From Gavia stellata (Eukaryota; Chordata; Aves; Gaviiformes; Gaviidae), in assembly GCF_030936135.1 (NCBI RefSeq), contig NC_082611.1, positions 434,001 through 498,000 on the forward strand: a stretch of DNA of 64,000 bases, read 5' to 3'. Position 1 is the first letter of the stretch. Each line of letters starts with the position of its first letter. Below, in pieces: positions 61,373 through 64,000 of the stretch. The notes below the pieces were generated by a model. That model saw only the letters and a list, made by a program, of their open reading frames with translations. It was not told where the DNA came from and did not search any database. The translations under genes were made by a program, and so were the position numbers.

Positions 61373-64000
61373 AAAATTGGAGAGCTTTATAGCCAAAGGG
61401 GAAAAATTGTCTGGTGTTGGAGTGGTCCCTGCCTTCCTAGGGAAACTCTTCCCATGATGAACTGCCCCTGCTCTTGCCCTCACACACTCCAGGACTGCCC
61501 AGGTACTGCATGGGAAAACAGGATATTCTCAGGTGGGCAGCTGTTCTTGAGCTGCAGGGTGGACAGAGGTCAGGGTGCTTGTTACAGAGCGTGTGTCATG
61601 TCAGTAGCCCCAAGAAGGAACTGTGGTCCTCAGGGAAGTACAGTGCAGGGTTTCACTGGTTCTCATGTTTTGCCTTGCAGTGCAATCTCAGTGTAAATTT
61701 CTACCCTGTCGCTGCACCTTGAGGAGCAGAAAATACTGTTATGTGTAGCAGTGGAGAAAGACAGGTAAAGGAAGAGCAAATGCATTTAGCAAGCCCATTC
61801 CTGGTGCACCTCCTATGTGAGAGAAAGGGATGAAATGTCACAGATGAGGTGGGAAGTGAGATGTTAGACAGGAGGGAGTGCTGTGGAAAAGCAGGCAAGA
61901 GCTATTTGGTTTTATTTTAAGACCTGCCACTATCTAGCTGTATTTCTGCGACTTTCTAGGGAAGCACCTAGAGACCTCAGAGGTGGGAGGTTTTCTAAAA
62001 ACAGACAAAATTTCTGCTAAACATCAACCTGTGCTTCCTCAGTGCTTTGGTGATGCCATGCAGGCGGTCGTTTCCCATGGTACACTGCATGTACAGAGGA
62101 CTGAACCCTGCTTGTGCTGGGATCAGGTGCCAGATTTGCAGTCTCCTCCTTGTGCCTGTGTATGATGTGCAAGCGTGCATTTCCATGTTTATACCTCTGG
62201 CTTTGCCTTGGCTGTTGCCTTGGGCTGTGGTGAGTCTTCTTCCCCTGCAGGAACTCTGCCTTCTGAGGAGGTGCTGGCTTGAGATGCTTCCGTGGGAATT
62301 TTGCAAGTACTTCTCTTCACAACTGCTTTCATTGTCATGCGGAAGAAAGAGGTGGAGGATGGCAGCAGTGATGGGAGGGCCTAGGGAGGTAGGTTGGTTT
62401 GTTCCATGCCTTCAGCAGAAAGGCTACAAATGCTCCTCCCTGCCGTTTGTGTAGCGGAAGGCCTGAGGCTACAGGCAGCATGTTGCATGGTGGACCAGGA
62501 GCGGCTGAGATAACGTTGTTACACTCCAAGGCATTGGAGAACTGCCCCTAGCAGAGATGCTGCATCCCGAAGTGCAGTTGCAGCCGGCAGAGCTGCGCAG
62601 GGCTCCCTGGGGGAGCGGTGCCCACGGACATCGGGCATCGGCCTCCAGACGCTCGCTCAGGGCTGGCTCAGGCAGCCGGCTCGGCCAAGGGGCCCTTGCC
62701 TCGCTGGCTGGTGCAGCTGCTCTGAAGCTGTGCCGAAGTGGTGGTGATGCTACAGCTCTCACTCACGTTTTGGCACAGCGTGTTTTAAAAATGACCTGTT
62801 GTGCATGCTGTTTCTGCGGGGAGTGATGGGTTGGCCCTTAGGGAATTCGGAGAGGTTTTATTCTGCTGTCAAGGACAGGGAAGTTAAAATAACCTTCAAT
62901 GAAGTAAGTAAATAAACAAAGTCGATGAATGTCTAGTCCCTTTTTGCTCCTTGCTGCCTCAGCTCTCCCTCCTCTTTGTCTGCATTTCTCTCTTTCTCTT
63001 TTTCTTTCCACCTCATTTCCCCTGAAAGGTTTTCAACTTGTGAGTCAGGTTTCCAGGCATGGATTCACTTGCAGAGTCTCCCGTAGCAGGTGTCGGGAAG
63101 GTCAGTGTGAAAGCTGCAGTTCTCCCCCAGCTTCTTGCTTGAAGGAGCAGAGAGCAACACGGGGAAGACGAACCTTTCCCAGAGAAAAATCTGAGTGCAT
63201 CGGGAGCCCAGTTGCTTGTCGCTGGCAGCTCAACTCAAGAACGAGGCAGAGAATGGTTTCTGAAGGGCAGTATGTTTCCAGGTGCGCTGGAGCTGCAGGG
63301 GCCCTGGGCAAGTGAAGGTCTCAGCTCCTCTCACCTGCACATGGTATGGTCTTCTGTTGTGCCCTTTCCTTCTTCACCCCCAGCAATTGCTCAGGTTGTT
63401 TGGACTCTGGGACCCGCTCTGCCCTGACTGAGCTCAGCTCAGCAGCAGCTCCGTAGGGCATGTATGGAAGTCAGCTTTGCAGAGGACTGGGCTGGTTGGA
63501 GCCTTCCCGGCTGGTGGGGGAGCTGAAGGAATGCTCCATACACCTGCTCCTGAAGAGCGGCGAGGTTGCCTCTGCCTGCTAAGGAAGGATGAGCTAGTCC
63601 AGCAGACTCTGTTGGAAGCAGAGAAGCTATGTGGTGCTTTCCATGCAAAGCTGTGGATGCAGAGGCTGCCGGCAGGTGCATCTTTCGTGAACACAGCTGA
63701 GCTGGAAGCAAGCAGCATGCCCGGAGCTGAGAAAATGAATGTGTCCCACTTCCTGATAGCTCAGTCCTTTCCCAGCCTGGACTGCTGCTCAGCTTATGGC
63801 TCCCATGGTCCTCGTGGCATCAGGAGCAGCATGGTGCAGGTCCACCTGCCCAGGCTGGATTGCTGCCAGGGGAGAGCAGCCTGTATGCAAGAGCTAGCCA
63901 CCCCTGGCACACGTGGTGCCTGAGCAGAGGGCAGCCGGAGCAGTTTCGGAGGGGCTGCGGTGGGGCATCTGCTTCCCCTCCAGCATGGAGCTGGCTAAGC
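61373..64000. other. Gene-free stretch to the right edge, with a CpG cluster
   Basis: About 13 CpG lie between 62,566 and 62,745 in GC-rich sequence, giving overlapping frames on both strands without domains. A C/T-rich run lies at about 62,985-63,015. The last kilobase is GC-richer than average and has the open frame 63,477-63,923 (plus, 148 codons), which I do not recognise. The window may stop short of a neighbouring gene, but nothing here shows it. Confidence 0.45.

Noticed and set aside
61925..61945. ATCTAGCTGTAT, part of the mature miR-9 sequence
   Set aside because: The seed half of miR-9 is missing and no hairpin with a matching arm was seen.

Overview
The window is vertebrate nuclear DNA, almost certainly from a bird. 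The evidence is the repeats: CR1 LINE copies with the avian-type 3' tail of 8-bp GATTCTGT-like units, two solo LTRs of an endogenous-retrovirus family that I recognise from bird assemblies, and worn amniote-age CR1 and MIR-like relics. There are no bacterial-style operons, no rRNA or tRNA genes, no CRISPR array, and no recognisable host protein-coding exon. The many open frames are short, overlap on both strands and match no family I know, except those that lie inside CR1 elements. The whole 64 kb therefore reads as intergenic or deep-intronic sequence.

Layout. 1-2,230: a minus-strand, 5'-truncated CR1 with endonuclease and reverse-transcriptase remnants, running off the left edge. 5,905-7,165: a heavily decayed ancient CR1 on the plus strand. 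8.5 kb, 18.0 kb and 34.7 kb: MIR-like SINE relics. 20.99-21.3 kb: a CpG-rich block. 27,636-28,766 (plus) and 32,933-33,915 (minus): two solo LTRs of one family in opposite orientation, each with TG...CA ends and a short flanking target-site duplication. 32,707-32,791: a tiny CR1 3' end. 35,240-35,972: a younger CR1 3' end with an open ORF2 C-terminal frame. 36.17-36.55 kb: an AT-rich candidate regulatory element. 36.78-37.26 kb: the strongest CpG-rich block, with a G-quadruplex-forming run. 37.5-64 kb: unique-looking non-coding DNA with a possible CR1 tail relic at 61.3 kb, a 19-bp tandem duplication at 55.5 kb and two smaller CpG clusters.

How the parts relate. Retroelements of several ages lie in unique sequence, and the 27.6-36 kb stretch is the most repeat-rich part. 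Two inverted-repeat pairs (the LTRs, and the related CR1 3' ends) fall within 8.3 kb there, so a long transcript across it could fold into double-stranded RNA. The CpG-rich block at 36.8-37.3 kb with the AT-rich element just upstream is the best place to look for a promoter or regulatory function. I found no new coding system. What is worth testing is regulatory or structural, and most of it needs alignments or expression data that I could not run.
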